This document shows positions 32,541-43,980 of a stretch of DNA of 64,000 nucleotides, piece by piece. This DNA comes from Psococerastis gibbosa (taxonomy: Eukaryota > Arthropoda > Insecta > Psocodea > Psocidae): the NCBI GenBank assembly GCA_963971405.1, contig OZ020484.1:20212001-20276000 (forward strand), written 5' to 3'. The notes beneath the pieces were generated by a model, which saw only the letters and a list, made by a program, of their open reading frames with translations, ran no database searches and was not told where the DNA came from. How positions within the stretch are numbered: the stretch's first letter is position 1; each line of letters opens with the position of its first letter. The position numbers were made by a program, and so were the translations under genes.

Positions 32541-33593
32541 GACGCTATTTAAATGATTAATAAATAAAAATTATACCCGCAATTGTTTCCTTTTCTATGT
32601 GATTTTTTTCTTCAAGTACCTATAAGTGCATTATATAATAAGGTATATATTACTTGTATACAGGTATGACACTATTTATATTATTATTAATAAAAACCAC
32701 AATTATAGCCTAGGTACCCACAATTGTTACAGTTTCTTGGTGATTTTCTGCAAGTACCTATATATATATATATTGTATTATACTACGATTTTTGTTCTAC
32801 AAATATTAATTGAATGGGTAGGAGCGTTCCTCATTTCAATTAACGTATAAAGCCTCAAAGAGCTCTATGGATGGTGAAGCTGTGGAGCTTCCTATGCAGC
32901 TTTTCAAACTGTAAAACGGATTGTTCTATTTCCGTCCGGTAACAGGGACCTCAAAGGCTGAAGTAAACAGAACTTGTATCAGGGACATCCAGTATAGTTG
33001 AGAGTCTTGTGTCAGTCTTTCACCATGGCGAAATACCGCCCAAGGAAACATAAAACAGCTGTTCTTGGCCCCCAAATCGATGACATACTCATGTCGCAAT
33101 GATTTCAGTTTTTGAATTTTTTATGCTGTTTATACTGTAGGTTCCCATGACTGCAGTATCATCCTTGGAATACGATGTAATATTGTACTATGCGTATTAT
33201 AGCGGGCAATTTTGCTATATATTAGCATAGTTTTTATCATTTATCATACTTAAAAAGAGAATGTCGTGGAACAATAACCCAATGAGGGCCTGGACTGGTA
33301 GGCACTCTCTGTTGCGTTTGTATTTTACCTATGGACTACCTGTATATACAATATGTACATTCTGATTTAATATGGTAATTTTATCCCTCATAGCTTCGCT
33401 CTTTGAATTGAAAAGTGGATACCTATGGAAAAATAGAAGTGCCTTCAGTCTTGGTCGTGCCTATAGGAGCTCTAAGAAGGTGCTAAGTGAAGTGTCCCGG
33501 AAATATTGCGCAGGTGCCAAACTTGGTTATAAATAGGCCTGTGTATAGGTTGGAATCATCAATTTAAAACAATTGTTCCAATTAAGTAGGTAC

Positions 33594-33700
33594 TTCAATC
33601 AATCAATCAATATATTCAAAATTAAGAATACAATACAAAATATACATATTAGAAAATGAACCCTATAGGCCATGTGGCCCGTGATGGGTTCTGTCTTAGT
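33594..33700 (-). mobile_element. LINE 3' UTR fragment (probable)
   Basis: The minus strand ends in TTGATTGATTGATTG after GGCCTATAGGGTTCATTTTC and TTGTATTGTATTC. This resembles CR1/Jockey 3' UTRs with a short repeat tail. No coding part is left. Confidence 0.4.
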
Positions 33701-33811
33701 TGCTAGGTTAGTATTATAAGGTGTTAATATTAATTATAGAATAATAATTAAATAATAAAACTAGGTATGCGGTACATTATACATTATTTGGCAAATTGGC
33801 ATCACTTATTC

Positions 33812-34000
33812 CCCCTATTACACATTCCAAAGTTGTTTCAATATTCCATCCAATGAATATGGGTCTATGAAAAATTGGAAAATGTAATTTACATAAATTC
33901 GGATTCGTACTCTACTATACATAAGCATTCCTAACATTTTTTCAACCGAATAAATAATATTAGATAGAATAAAAACTAGAATTTGCAATCTGAAAAATTT
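33812..34000. repeat. repeat family I, second copy
   Basis: CCCCCTATTACACATTCCAA, TCAATATTCCATCCAATGAA and AATAATATTAGATAGAATAA match the arrangement at 3003-3172. Confidence 0.5.
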
Positions 34001-34834
34001 TATAAGTTGTATTTTACTACAAAACATATAGGCTAACACACCGAGCATTCACATATTTTTTCCAATAGCAAAATGAACCTTTTGAATGTGGGGTACGGTA
34101 TGCTACTAACTCGCTAATTCGCAGGAGGAGCAGTAAATAATTCAGATCCCCTAAATATACGTTTCCTACTTTACCACATGTAAATATCTGAGTACCCGTA
34201 ATAAGATTTGCACCCAGCAATTTTTTCTAGTTATCTTTTCTCACATTTTCATTTTTAGTGTGCTGAGACCCAATACTATGCTACTTCAGAATTGAAGTTA
34301 TAACGAGCGGCTAGTTAGTTGGGTGCTCGTTATGACAATAATAATTAAAAAGACATTAAACCGCCACGGTGCATGAGCAATTAGACGGGAAATGGCAAAA
34401 TAACGTTTGTGACTGCAAAGTACTCAGGAAATTCTGGAAATTCCACATTTCCATGAATCCTAAAATATTGCAGTAGGATACAACTGGCTCAGTTTAAATA
34501 CAATACATATCTACTGTATATAGGGTATAAATAAGCCTTTACGCAGTATCGAAATGAAGCGCCTAGAGACCAAGGGGCACAAGTGACTAAAATAAACATT
34601 GGAGATAATTGAGACTAAAGTTTGTAACTCAATTGAAAATGTACAGATACGGTACCACTTTTCTAGGTAACATTGTAAAAATGACTCCAGATTTCTATGT
34701 TCCTGTTGGGTTCTAGGATAAAGAGCAGCTAGAGTAGCAGTATAGTCCACTTAACTCCAAAACGCAAAACATGTCACTTGCACCCCCTCTACCCCTTGGC
34801 TTCTAGGCGCTTCAAATATAAAACCTACCTACTA

Positions 34835-35055
34835 GTAATTAGTATGGTTGGACACATCCCAGGCCACGGTGTGGGCCCATAGGACAGTGGACCTCCTGAT
34901 TATAGTGGATTCCGAACCACTTGGGAAACATAGTGAAGTCACACGATTAGTTCGGAGGTGACCAGGACAAGTCCTACCATGTTTCCCTACCGGCCCTCTG
35001 CACACGACCAAGTTATCTGCAGCTTTGAACCTGCTCTGGTCCGCTGGATTCAACT
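34835..35055. repeat. repeat L
   Basis: CAGGCCACGGTGTGGGCCCA and TAGGACAG near the left end recur inverted at about 15985-16035 (CTGTCCTATGGGCCCACACC). The rest is single-copy in this window. Confidence 0.45.
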
Positions 35056-35458
35056 TGGTATGGCTGCCGGCGTACCTACCTAGATTACTATGTTATCGTT
35101 GACTTGTCTGGCCTAGTAGTAATCGTAGGTTCAAATGGGTGCCTAAGCACAAACTAGATAATAACATCAGTACAGGTTAAAGGAACGCTTCAGGTTATCT
35201 TCAGCAAACAGGAAGATTTATAGTCTATTATATTGACTATAGTTTTCATTGGTCCTGGGAGAGACTTAAGAACAACAGAAAGAAAGATATGGTTTTACAA
35301 GCAATGCGTCGTCGTAACCTTTACAATTTGTTGAGCGATATTGCAGACGCCCACAGCGTTCGGGATTCCCAACAGGAAATTTTCTGCCCCATTAAATTTA
35401 ACGTTATAAAGACCCTTACGTTCCTATCGAGGCCATTTCCACATCACACACCAGCCGG

Positions 35459-35545
35459 CCCACTATGGCGATTATTTTTATTCCTAACATGGGAAAGTGC
35501 TATTCAAAATTGTTTGGTTTACATTTTTAACCGCAATAATAAGCT
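35459..35545. mobile_element. A-type MITE relic
   Basis: GGCCCACTATGGCGATTATT, then GGGAAAGTGCTATTCAAAAT and TTTGGTTTACATTTTT, the A end and core with a large internal loss. Confidence 0.55.
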
Positions 35546-36379
35546 AAATACTAAATGGTATGGTATTGTTGAAATCGAAGAAACATATTAAAGTATTTAA
35601 TGCACTGTATACCGTACATGAATATCAAACTACTGCGGCCTCATTCCTCACTCCTCAGTTCCCGAGTGGACAAGAAAATGGTAGCAACACCAAATCGGAC
35701 CGATCACGCACCATAACCATCCACTGTACGGCCCTACGGGTACCTATATGCGTCAAGTTGATGATTGAGTTACAATTACTTTTGCAAAGTCATGATTTAT
35801 TTTATTTGATATCATAAACATGAAGCATGATAAAAACAATAACGCTAAAAAACAGTAGTAAAATTATTTACAACTAGTCAGCGGCGTATATAGGGGCGGG
35901 GGGGGGGGGGAATGGAAAAATTTAAGGCGAAATCGACTAATGTGAGTTGCTGTAATGCATAGTTTGTCCGATCTACTAGGCTAGATGTTCGGGTCAACAT
36001 GTGAGCGGCAAGCGGTTTGGTTCGTAGAATTCAACGTTGCCTCGGGTCTCTGCCCGCGGCAAGAAGTTGATAGCTTGAGTCGATCTTGACTTGGTTTTTT
36101 AATTTTGTTAGCACCGCTTCATTCAAACCAACCAAACCGTTAAAAAAAGAGACTTCGTGGTAAGGTTTTACTATACCACTTACTCGACGGAGATAACAGA
36201 TGGGGATTAGCACAGATTGGCATCACTTGCTGTTATCTTGGTGTTATCTCCGAGGTTAGTACTAGCAATTCTCAGCAAGTATCACATCTGGTAAACCTCT
36301 CAGCGTGATAAAAGACATGATTTCAGCTGTATAGAAAGTCATGTTTACAAGTGTGCATCAGCATATACTGTTGGTCATT

Positions 36380-36795
36380 CATGTGTCAACGAGTGGAATT
36401 AATAAGGAGAAGTAAAACTTTTTTACTTCACAAATATGGAGCCGGTTTTTCTGTCAGCGAGTGGAAGTATTAAGAAGAAATAAAACCTTTTTACTTCACA
36501 AATTTGGAGCAGGTTCTTTTGTCAACGAGTTTAATTAATATTAAGAAATAAAACCTTTTTACTTCGCAAATTTGGAGCAGGTTCTTTTGTCAACGAGTTT
36601 AATTAATATTAAGAAATAAAACCTTTTTACTTCACAAATTTGGAGCAGGTTCTTTTGTCAACGAGTATAATTAATATTAAGAAATAAAACCTTTTTACTT
36701 CACCAATTTGGAGCAGGTTCTTTTGTCAACGAGTATAATTAATATTAAGAAATAAAACCTTTTTACTTCACACATTTGGAGCAGGTTCTTCAGGC
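36380..36795. repeat. 68 bp minisatellite, about 5.5 units
   Basis: Units start at about 36420, 36488, 36556, 36624, 36692 and 36760 with TTTTTACTTCACAAATTTGG, then AGCAGGTTCTTTTGTCAACG and ATTAATATTAAGAAATAAAA. The central units are nearly identical and the outer ones diverged. Confidence 0.9.
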
Positions 36796-37449
36796 AAAAG
36801 GTGTAAAAGTTAGCTCTATAATATGAAAATAAAACAGAATAAATGATGTCTAACCATAAGTGGTGAAACGTAGGCAGAAATGTCATTGAAGGAAATGGCA
36901 AAGGATGGCAAAGGTGGCCAAAGGAAGTTTATTCAATTAATTAACATTAAATTAACACCTTGTAAATTTGTGAAAATCGCAATAACCTGAAAGAATCCGC
37001 AGAAATCGGATACCGCACAGTATTGAAATTGGCCTACTTGTGTATACAAAGCTTTCAACTTCTATCCGAACAGGCCATACAATGTATTTTCACACACTTT
37101 GGCCATCAGGGAAAAAGTTTTTAAAACACCATTTTGAAACGGTCAACGGTATTAAAAACTTTATGCCTTGCCATGCATGCTATATATAGCAACACAGCAT
37201 AGTAATTTTGAAGCTGAAAAGGGTCTATGGTACGACAAAAAGGTCTTTTTACAGTGTTGCCTCCGGATTTGATGGCATCATAAATAAAACACATAAAAAC
37301 AGTCCATGAGCCAGCACTTTGCACAGATTTTATGCTTATTTTAAGCCTTAAAGGCTTTATCGACGTTGTCTTCTGAAGCGAGTATGAAATTATCAATAAC
37401 CTACTTAGTCTCGCGTATTGCATAATTCTTTCTGTAAGATCAATACGCA

Positions 37450-37722
37450 TGGGCGTAGCTAGGATTTGATCAAGGGACAGGGGGGCGGATGCCAAAGTTC
37501 GATTAAATCTATTGGTTTTCGCGGGTGTATTTGATTTTTAGAATATAAACATTAAAATCTTATTCATTATATCTAGTTTAAACTCCCCGTACTTTTTTGT
37601 ATTGTGTGAAAGAATGCCAGAAGAAAGAAAGAAAGAAAGCCAAATTCTATCTAGTGTTAACTCGTCAAAACTTTAGGGGCGCGTGACACGTCCCCTTGCA
37701 CCTCTCCAGCTAAGCCTATCCA
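37450..37722. repeat. oligo-G inverted repeat
   Basis: GGGCGTAGCTAGGATTTGAT and GGACAGGGGGGCGG at the left, and CCCCTTGCACCTCTCCAGCT and AAGCC at the right. Same style of ends as 12361. A GAAA microsatellite lies inside. Confidence 0.5.
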
Positions 37723-37810
37723 TATCAATATGTCTGTATGGACTATGTGCACCTCGTGTGCCAGACACCACTGACATGTCACATTTATCTACTACCAATA
37801 CACTAACATT

Positions 37811-38019
37811 CTCCTATACTCCACGGCATCAGAAATGACGTCACATTATGCAGTCACGTGACTCGCTTTTTTAACAATCAAACTTAAATTGATAGGAAAA
37901 AATTTCTCCTACAAAATATCGTTTTATTTTCAGGAAAAAAATTATATTAAGGAGTATATAATAAACCTAATAATGCATAAAAATAGGTTTTCAAAAATTG
38001 TCAAGTAGCCTATCAGAGA
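37811..38019 (+). repeat. repeat M, copy 1
   Basis: GAAATGACGTCACATTATGC, CAGTCACGTGACTC and AAATAGGTTTTCAAAAATTG with TCAAGTAGCCTAT align along the whole length with 58104-58315. Confidence 0.7.
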
Positions 38020-38092
38020 CTCAGCCGAAACGCTTGGCTCTTCTTCTTTATTATGGAGACCGGTTGTTTGGGATCTGACTAATTCGTTGCGA

Positions 38093-38190
38093 GGACAATA
38101 ATAATAACAAAGCCTTTATTGAAAAGGAAAAATTCGGGTACAAGTATAAGTATAAAACTCTTCTGTAGGGAGTACCACACACCCCCAGTC
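38093..38190 (-). mobile_element. LINE 3' UTR fragment (probable)
   Basis: The minus strand reads GGGTGTGTGGTACTCCCTAC, then TTTTTCCTTTTCAATAAAGG, CTTTGTTATTATTATT. An AATAAA just before an ATT repeat tail is typical of CR1-like LINE 3' ends. Confidence 0.4.
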
Positions 38191-39169
38191 TTCTTCACGC
38201 TTGGCTAATAATTAAGCTTATAAAGTTACATTCCTAATAGTTTTGACGTGACAACGTCTAATAAACAAATAAATGAGCGCTGGCTGGAATACTGGATGTA
38301 TGTACGAAAAAGTGTTATGTTACGCCGATGCGTAACACTCATTGTCCCAAAAAAGCATTACGCGGGTGTATAGCAACTTTTTGGGCAGATGTGGAAGGCC
38401 TATCTCAATTTAAATTGTACCCATGCCTTTGTTTATTCTTCCTCTTTCAGGTCATGCTATATTGGTTGTGATAGGGCAAAGGGTTCGACTTTAGAGAGAG
38501 GAAACGTGAGGAAGTGCGCCCAAATTTGCCGATTTTCACCCCTTTTCGGCCGCGTTTTTGGGGCAGTTAACATCAATTTGAAAACTTCAGTACACTGCAT
38601 GGGTTCAGGTAAATTACATTAATATATACATTTCATTTCATTATATTTTAGCAAAATTAACAAGACAATCTTCATTGTGTATTGAAGTCCTATATTAATA
38701 CTCATAAATGAAGTTACGGTACTGAATAACGCAATTGAAGAGAGAAACAAAGGAGCTGGAAAATTCAAATTTTCTTATTCATGAGGGATGTACTAAATTT
38801 CATTCGCCTCACTGCGAGACTATCATTCTTAAAAATTCACCCGGATGATAATTTTACTAGTAGTATTGTATTATATAATATATTCAGCTATTCTGCTTCC
38901 GAATTTAACCTTGTAACTTGTAAAATAAAGGTTTTCACTCGCACTGTTATCAGGGCGCATGAGCGTGTCAATAGAATATAGGCACCGGTATTTTAAAAAA
39001 AATGTGTAAAAAATGCATCTTCTTTTGTAATGGCAGGGGCAGGACTTTTCCTCCTCCCGATTCTGAAACACTCCCGGGACTTTTAATTATTTGGAACACC
39101 CGTTAAAACATGAGTGGGTGCATCATCATTTCCCCGAGAAGAACAGATAGTTTAGTTATGGTGGCTTCT

Positions 39170-39294
39170 GGACGATTGACCAATTTCTCTTTTATTCTAC
39201 TCTGAATTATTAAGTAAATCCGATCCCCATGAGGATTCGAACTATTATCCCGATTGAAATTCAAGCTCTTTAACCACTCGACCTCGGCCCTCGC
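39170..39294 (-). mobile_element. tRNA-derived SINE (S4)
   Basis: The minus strand reads GAGGTCGAGTGGTTAAAGAG (A box) and TAGTTCGAATCCTCATGGGG (B box) at tRNA spacing, followed by ATCGGATTTACTTAATAATT. The acceptor stem does not pair, so it is not an intact tRNA gene. Confidence 0.7.
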
Positions 39295-40056
39295 CAAAGT
39301 ATACTACTTTGAAACTTCTACTTGAGCTTCGCTTTTTCCCTAACTAATGGCAACTTTATCATGTCTAATGTCACGCTGGGCTGGCTTATGGGATCAGTAT
39401 TCAGGGCCATGACTGTTGCTCCTTTTATCTTCCTCTGCTTGAAACCAGTCTCCCTAAGAATGACCTTGGCATTATATAATTTAATTTTAAGTCTTCAGTC
39501 AAGGCATGGTCTGATAAATCAGCCCTTCTCAGGACTTAGCCTGATGATGGTAGTAGCACCCACTCCCGAAACGTCGATTCCTTCCACCATATTGTTCGAT
39601 GACTGTGAGGTGTTAAATAATATTGTCATTAACCTTTTATTATTAATTAATAATGGCCATTAACCTTTACCAATATTTGACAACCTCCTTCTTGTCTGCC
39701 TGAGGCTTGAAGAAGCTTTGTCCCGCGTGGATCTTCTCGAGTCGCCAGTGACAAGGTAAAGTTAAGTAGATAGGGTAGGCCTATTATTAATTTTTAGTGT
39801 TCTAGTTCTGCTTTAATTTTACTTTAGGTGATGTTTTAGTCCCAGTAGCCTAATTATCATGAAAGAACTGCTGTACGTACCAAAAATTAAAAATACCTTA
39901 AAATATGATGCATGAAATTGAAATAGTTTTCTGCAACTTGAATGCACTAAAAACCAAGTCTGTATGACATTCGTCCACAGTTGCATAATCATAAAAATGC
40001 GACGCAGGAAATCAAAGACGAAAGAGGCACACTATTTATCTTAGTGTCCATATTAC

Positions 40057-40152
40057 CGTACTCTTTCTCATTTTAGGGAATTTAAAGCGGGCAATTTATT
40101 TATAACACCGCCCTGGGTATTAAAACTTCCTATTGTCTAAATGAGAAAAAGT
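40057..40152. repeat. short palindrome
   Basis: TACTCTTTCTCATTTTAGG is answered by CTAAATGAGAAAAAGTAC, with GGGCAATTTATTTATAACAC between. About 95 bp in all. Confidence 0.5.
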
Positions 40153-40417
40153 ACATTTAAAGTGTGGTAGAGGCTGGACCCATGGACCCTGGGCCTATGG
40201 ACCCAGGAACAAAATTGATACAGCTACCCATCGTACCATTCCTTATGCTCTCGTATTGTGTCTATCGTGAAAAGGAAAATTTAAAAACCTTTTTCCAGAA
40301 AAAATATTTTTATAAAGTACATTATATGAATGACTGAACTACTGTTGTATATTGTGAATCAAAACATATTCATTCAATAATCAGCAACCATAGAAAACTG
40401 AAAAGTAGAACAAGCTG

Positions 40418-40600
40418 GGGGCCTACTATTGCGATTATTTATAATCTTATCCTGGGATTAAAAATAATGTAAACATGATAATCTTATAATGGAAAGTGCT
40501 AACTTATTCAAAATAGTTATGTTTACATTAATTTTTTAACTCCAAGAATAAATTAATACTACACGGCACAGTGGGCCTACTGATAGGATCAAGACGTAAA
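40418..40600. mobile_element. A-type MITE relic
   Basis: ATTGCGATTATTTATAATCT, then AATGTAAACATGATAATCTT, ATAATGGAAAGTGCT and TTATGTTTACATTAAT match the A left end and core. The right end is not clearly conserved. Confidence 0.55.
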
Positions 40601-43156
40601 AACAGTAAAAACCTGAGAGCCAGGATACGTATGTACGGTACCTACCTATTATTGTCAACCGAGTTGTTTACATAGCGAGCTTTCCACCGCACTGCACGCC
40701 GTTTACTTCTCGACTGACGACTGTTGAACTAAGCGCATGGGCTTCTTTGTTTTGGGTGCGCGAATTTCGGCACCAGCACGCAGTTGTGTTGCCACGATAA
40801 ATAATCTCTTCACGCACGAGTAGGCTACTGCCAAAGCACATCTATGATGTATTACTGTATATACAATACAATACCAGGAATGCGGGCTATACTGTTAAAA
40901 CAGACTCGAACTGTTGTCGTTAAAAATTTGTAACTGTTCGGGCTTACTTGGGTTCAACTTCGTATTTGTATTAGATACCTGCTGTTATGCACGGGACATT
41001 CAAGGAAATGACCATAATCTTTTTCGGAGGGGGTTGACCTAGATTGCAAAAGAAGCTTGTGCAAACAGAACCCGAAGAAATGTTTTTCTGCCCAGAATCC
41101 ACAGGTTAGAGTCTATTTGAACACCTTCGGAAGGGTTAGAACGTATCACAAACATTTTTATTTGAAAATAGCCTCTTTTATCTAGGAATTCAATAGTATA
41201 GCCTATATGGTTTATGCATTCCAACAACTGGAAAGTTCAATATTTTCAGACAAAATATGCCTATTTACCATATTGTAAGTTTCCACAAATTTTTAATTAT
41301 ACCAACTGATACTACACCGGTTAGGCGTAGATCGTGGATCTCGCCAAGCTCAGTTTTTTCCATATCCTCTAATTTCGGTTAACTGATACTACCACAAAAC
41401 AATTCAGACTTTACATTCTTGCTTGATAAAGCCTTACGGATAATTTTAAAAGCCTTAATTTTGATAATGTACCTATTGTAGCCTATATACTCTCCGGGAT
41501 GCAACGGGGCCGCAACAAGTAATATATTAAATATACTATATACTGTACGACGTGATACACGTGTGCTATGCTGACAGAGCTTGCATTACTTAAGCTAGTT
41601 AATAAGTATGTAGAGTAATTTTGACTACAGTAGCCAGTGGGCCTATAAAACCTTTTCCATTACGTTGAGGTGAATACAAAATTTTAATAATGACGAAGCG
41701 CAGGAAGCTACACCTGCACTTAAAAAATGCTGGATCACCGTCTCGATCCATTTTAGGAAATGTTTATTTTCATGACTGCAATAGCCTACCGTATACAATT
41801 AATTCCTGGTTAAAAACCTACCATTTAGCACATTATTGACTAACAAGTGCTTACAATATACCACCAACACACACGAGCACGAAATATAAACAGTTAAACA
41901 CATACACACATACCACTACACCAACCCTAAAACGGGCTTAGGCTATAGGGAAATGAAACAACAACTGTAACTGTATGTTTGGAAATATATTTGATTCATT
42001 ATTTATTTTCGAAAAACTCCATCAAAACAACCCCTTGTTTGCGCAATTTCACTCCTGGCCCAACGAAATACCACCCCTGTTTCATAACAGGTACTTAGTA
42101 ATACTACCTGGACCTAGTTACTTAAAACTAACAGCTCTCCCTTTTCTAATTTGGGCTATGGCTCTGGAAGAGAATTATACTTATTGTGCAACACAAAAAT
42201 CCAAAATAATAGTCTAAAATTTTTAATTTGTGTAAAGCCGCAAAAGTTATGGCCTATATTTTATTCTGTTGCCTGTACTCGCTAACTAAACAAAAGTTTA
42301 AATTAATTTGAGCGGGAAAATCTATTTTAAACTAGGTGCGAACTCATACGGATATTTTGCTAACTACAATTTGCTGATTTCAACGGTAGTCCAGAGATGG
42401 CAGAAGCTGCTACAATGGAATATAGCAGACGCTAAGTTAAATTCCGCCATCTTCATTATGGACAGTGTTCGATTGTTTTTCTCGGCGTAAACAGCAAATT
42501 GTCTCAACTTATTTATGAAATTTTGGCCTAATTTGTGACTAGTAACTCACTGTGAAGGTGAACTTCTAGCTGTGTAATCTTCGTTTCATATGCTCCTTGA
42601 TTATCGTGCGTATTCATTGATTTTACGCTGCTGCTCCAAAGGGTAAGCACTAACAGAACGAAATACCTACAGTAAATAGCTGCAATAGATACAGTAGCTT
42701 AGTGTTAGATAGTCTATTTGTGCGGTAGGCACAAGTAAATTTTTTATATCCTTCCATTCATCATAGAATACATTTCCAGGCTCCGATATCGCTTGAAAAC
42801 GGGACAGCTGATGTGAACCATGCCCCTCAAGTCCTCAGCAGAGGCCAATTTATGCTCCATACCGCCCTGAGCTACCCAACTACTGCCCCCCCCCCCCCCC
42901 GAAAGTATATTGTACTTTTTAAGTACCTATGGACATTTTAGGTACTTATTCACAGGTAATCAAATTTGACGATTTTATTAGGGGTACCGTAGCTTAATTA
43001 GACCTTTACCATTTATAAACAATGAGTCTGCTCCACTGGAATTCACGTTATAACGTAGTGACTTTACTTCTATCCTGTAGATGCAACGCTAGAGGCGAAT
43101 CCTCCATGCGCTGAACCCCCCGTATAACCTAGCCTATGGAAGCTGGGTTCAATGGC

Positions 43157-43279
43157 GGTTATTCAACCGACGTCAATAGTGATTATTGACGTGGTATTGA
43201 CGTGGTAGCAGACATTTTTAGACTGTCTTTAATGTGTGCTAGCACTTCAATAATCACTATTGACGTCGGTGGAATAACC
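43157..43279. mobile_element. C-type hairpin MITE
   Basis: GGTTATTCAACCGACGTC to GACGTCGGTGGAATAACC, with GACGTGGTAGCAGACATTTT on the left arm and a partly mutated partner. Same family as 16706 and 56789. Confidence 0.7.
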
Positions 43280-43787
43280 AAATATGGTTCTCAAGTATTA
43301 CTAATAAAAAATAAATAAAATAAAATAAAAAACACAATGACCTGTTCGTCACTGATGACAGGCCATCCTTTTAATTTTTGAATGCTCTAAAAATCATACA
43401 TCTGGGTAATGAGGTTCATTTGTGACGTCATTTTGTAGATGGCAGCACCAGTTGCAATGATATCAAAGCGTTGATTTTTCCATAAGCCTCAATAATATTT
43501 TAAAATTATTTTATTTATGTATTATTTTAAAGTGATATTTTTATATAAATCATGGAGAATACATATATTAAATTATATGCAGCGAAATAAGGTCCAGGCA
43601 TAATAAAAATATTATAAAAAATATTTAAATAATTAATTAGATGCTAAGAGCTTAGTTTTCACATGCAAACGGCGGCCATTTTGAATAATATGGATATCGG
43701 TTTGTCGTTAGCGAACCTAGTGACCAAAACTGTTCCTACAGAACCTCTTAAGGACTCCCTAGAGGTGATAGAAATGAAAAAAAAAAA

Positions 43788-43980
43788 CTATCTTCATCTT
43801 CTTGAAGATTGGCGATCATCATGGACATTTCGATCTTGGAGACTGCTGCTTTCAAAATTGAAGTCGTGTTCTTGCCAAACCACTGCCTCAGGTTTTTCAA
43901 TCGGGATGTTCTTGTTTTGCCAGGAGCCCTCAGTCCTTCCCTTGAATTATTGCATACGGAAGGCGATACTTATTGTTCCT
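43788..43980 (-). mobile_element. LINE ORF2 C-terminal tail
   Basis: The minus strand reads TSRLKNLRQWFGKNTTSIL and KAAVSKIEMSMMIANLQEDE, the ending (SWLKNLRxWF...AAxSKxxxAxMIANLR) of a common insect LINE. A GAAGAT-type repeat closes it. It is 5'-truncated to under 200 bp. Confidence 0.7.

Larger units (their letters stand above)
25058..33593. other. no host gene seen; palindromes, SINE, diverged repeats
   Basis: Contains a palindrome at 25533, a SINE at 27010, paired inverted segments 27776/28586, a D fragment, K and J repeats, palindromes at 30564 and 32366 and a family F copy. Gaps of more than 300 bp (25058-25532, 25793-27009, 27257-27775, 28626-29024, 30808-32046, 32541-33593) show nothing I can name. 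Confidence 0.55.
33701..43156. other. no host gene seen; scattered repeats and a minisatellite
   Basis: Holds repeat I (33812), L (34835), an A relic (35459), the 68 bp minisatellite, an oligo-G repeat (37450), M (37811), a LINE 3' end (38093), SINE S4 (39170) and a palindrome (40057). About 40660-40830 is somewhat CpG-rich and about 38020-38640 and 40600-43156 show no named element. No exon is supported. Confidence 0.55.

Noticed and set aside
37121..37495. 124-codon open frame on the minus strand
   Set aside because: It starts within an oligo-G repeat, has no recognisable domain and its composition looks like translated AT-rich DNA.
39322..39663. 113-codon open frame on the plus strand
   Set aside because: It does not match a known domain, and its end overlaps a CCTGATGATGG...CCGAAACGTCG retroelement-like tail.
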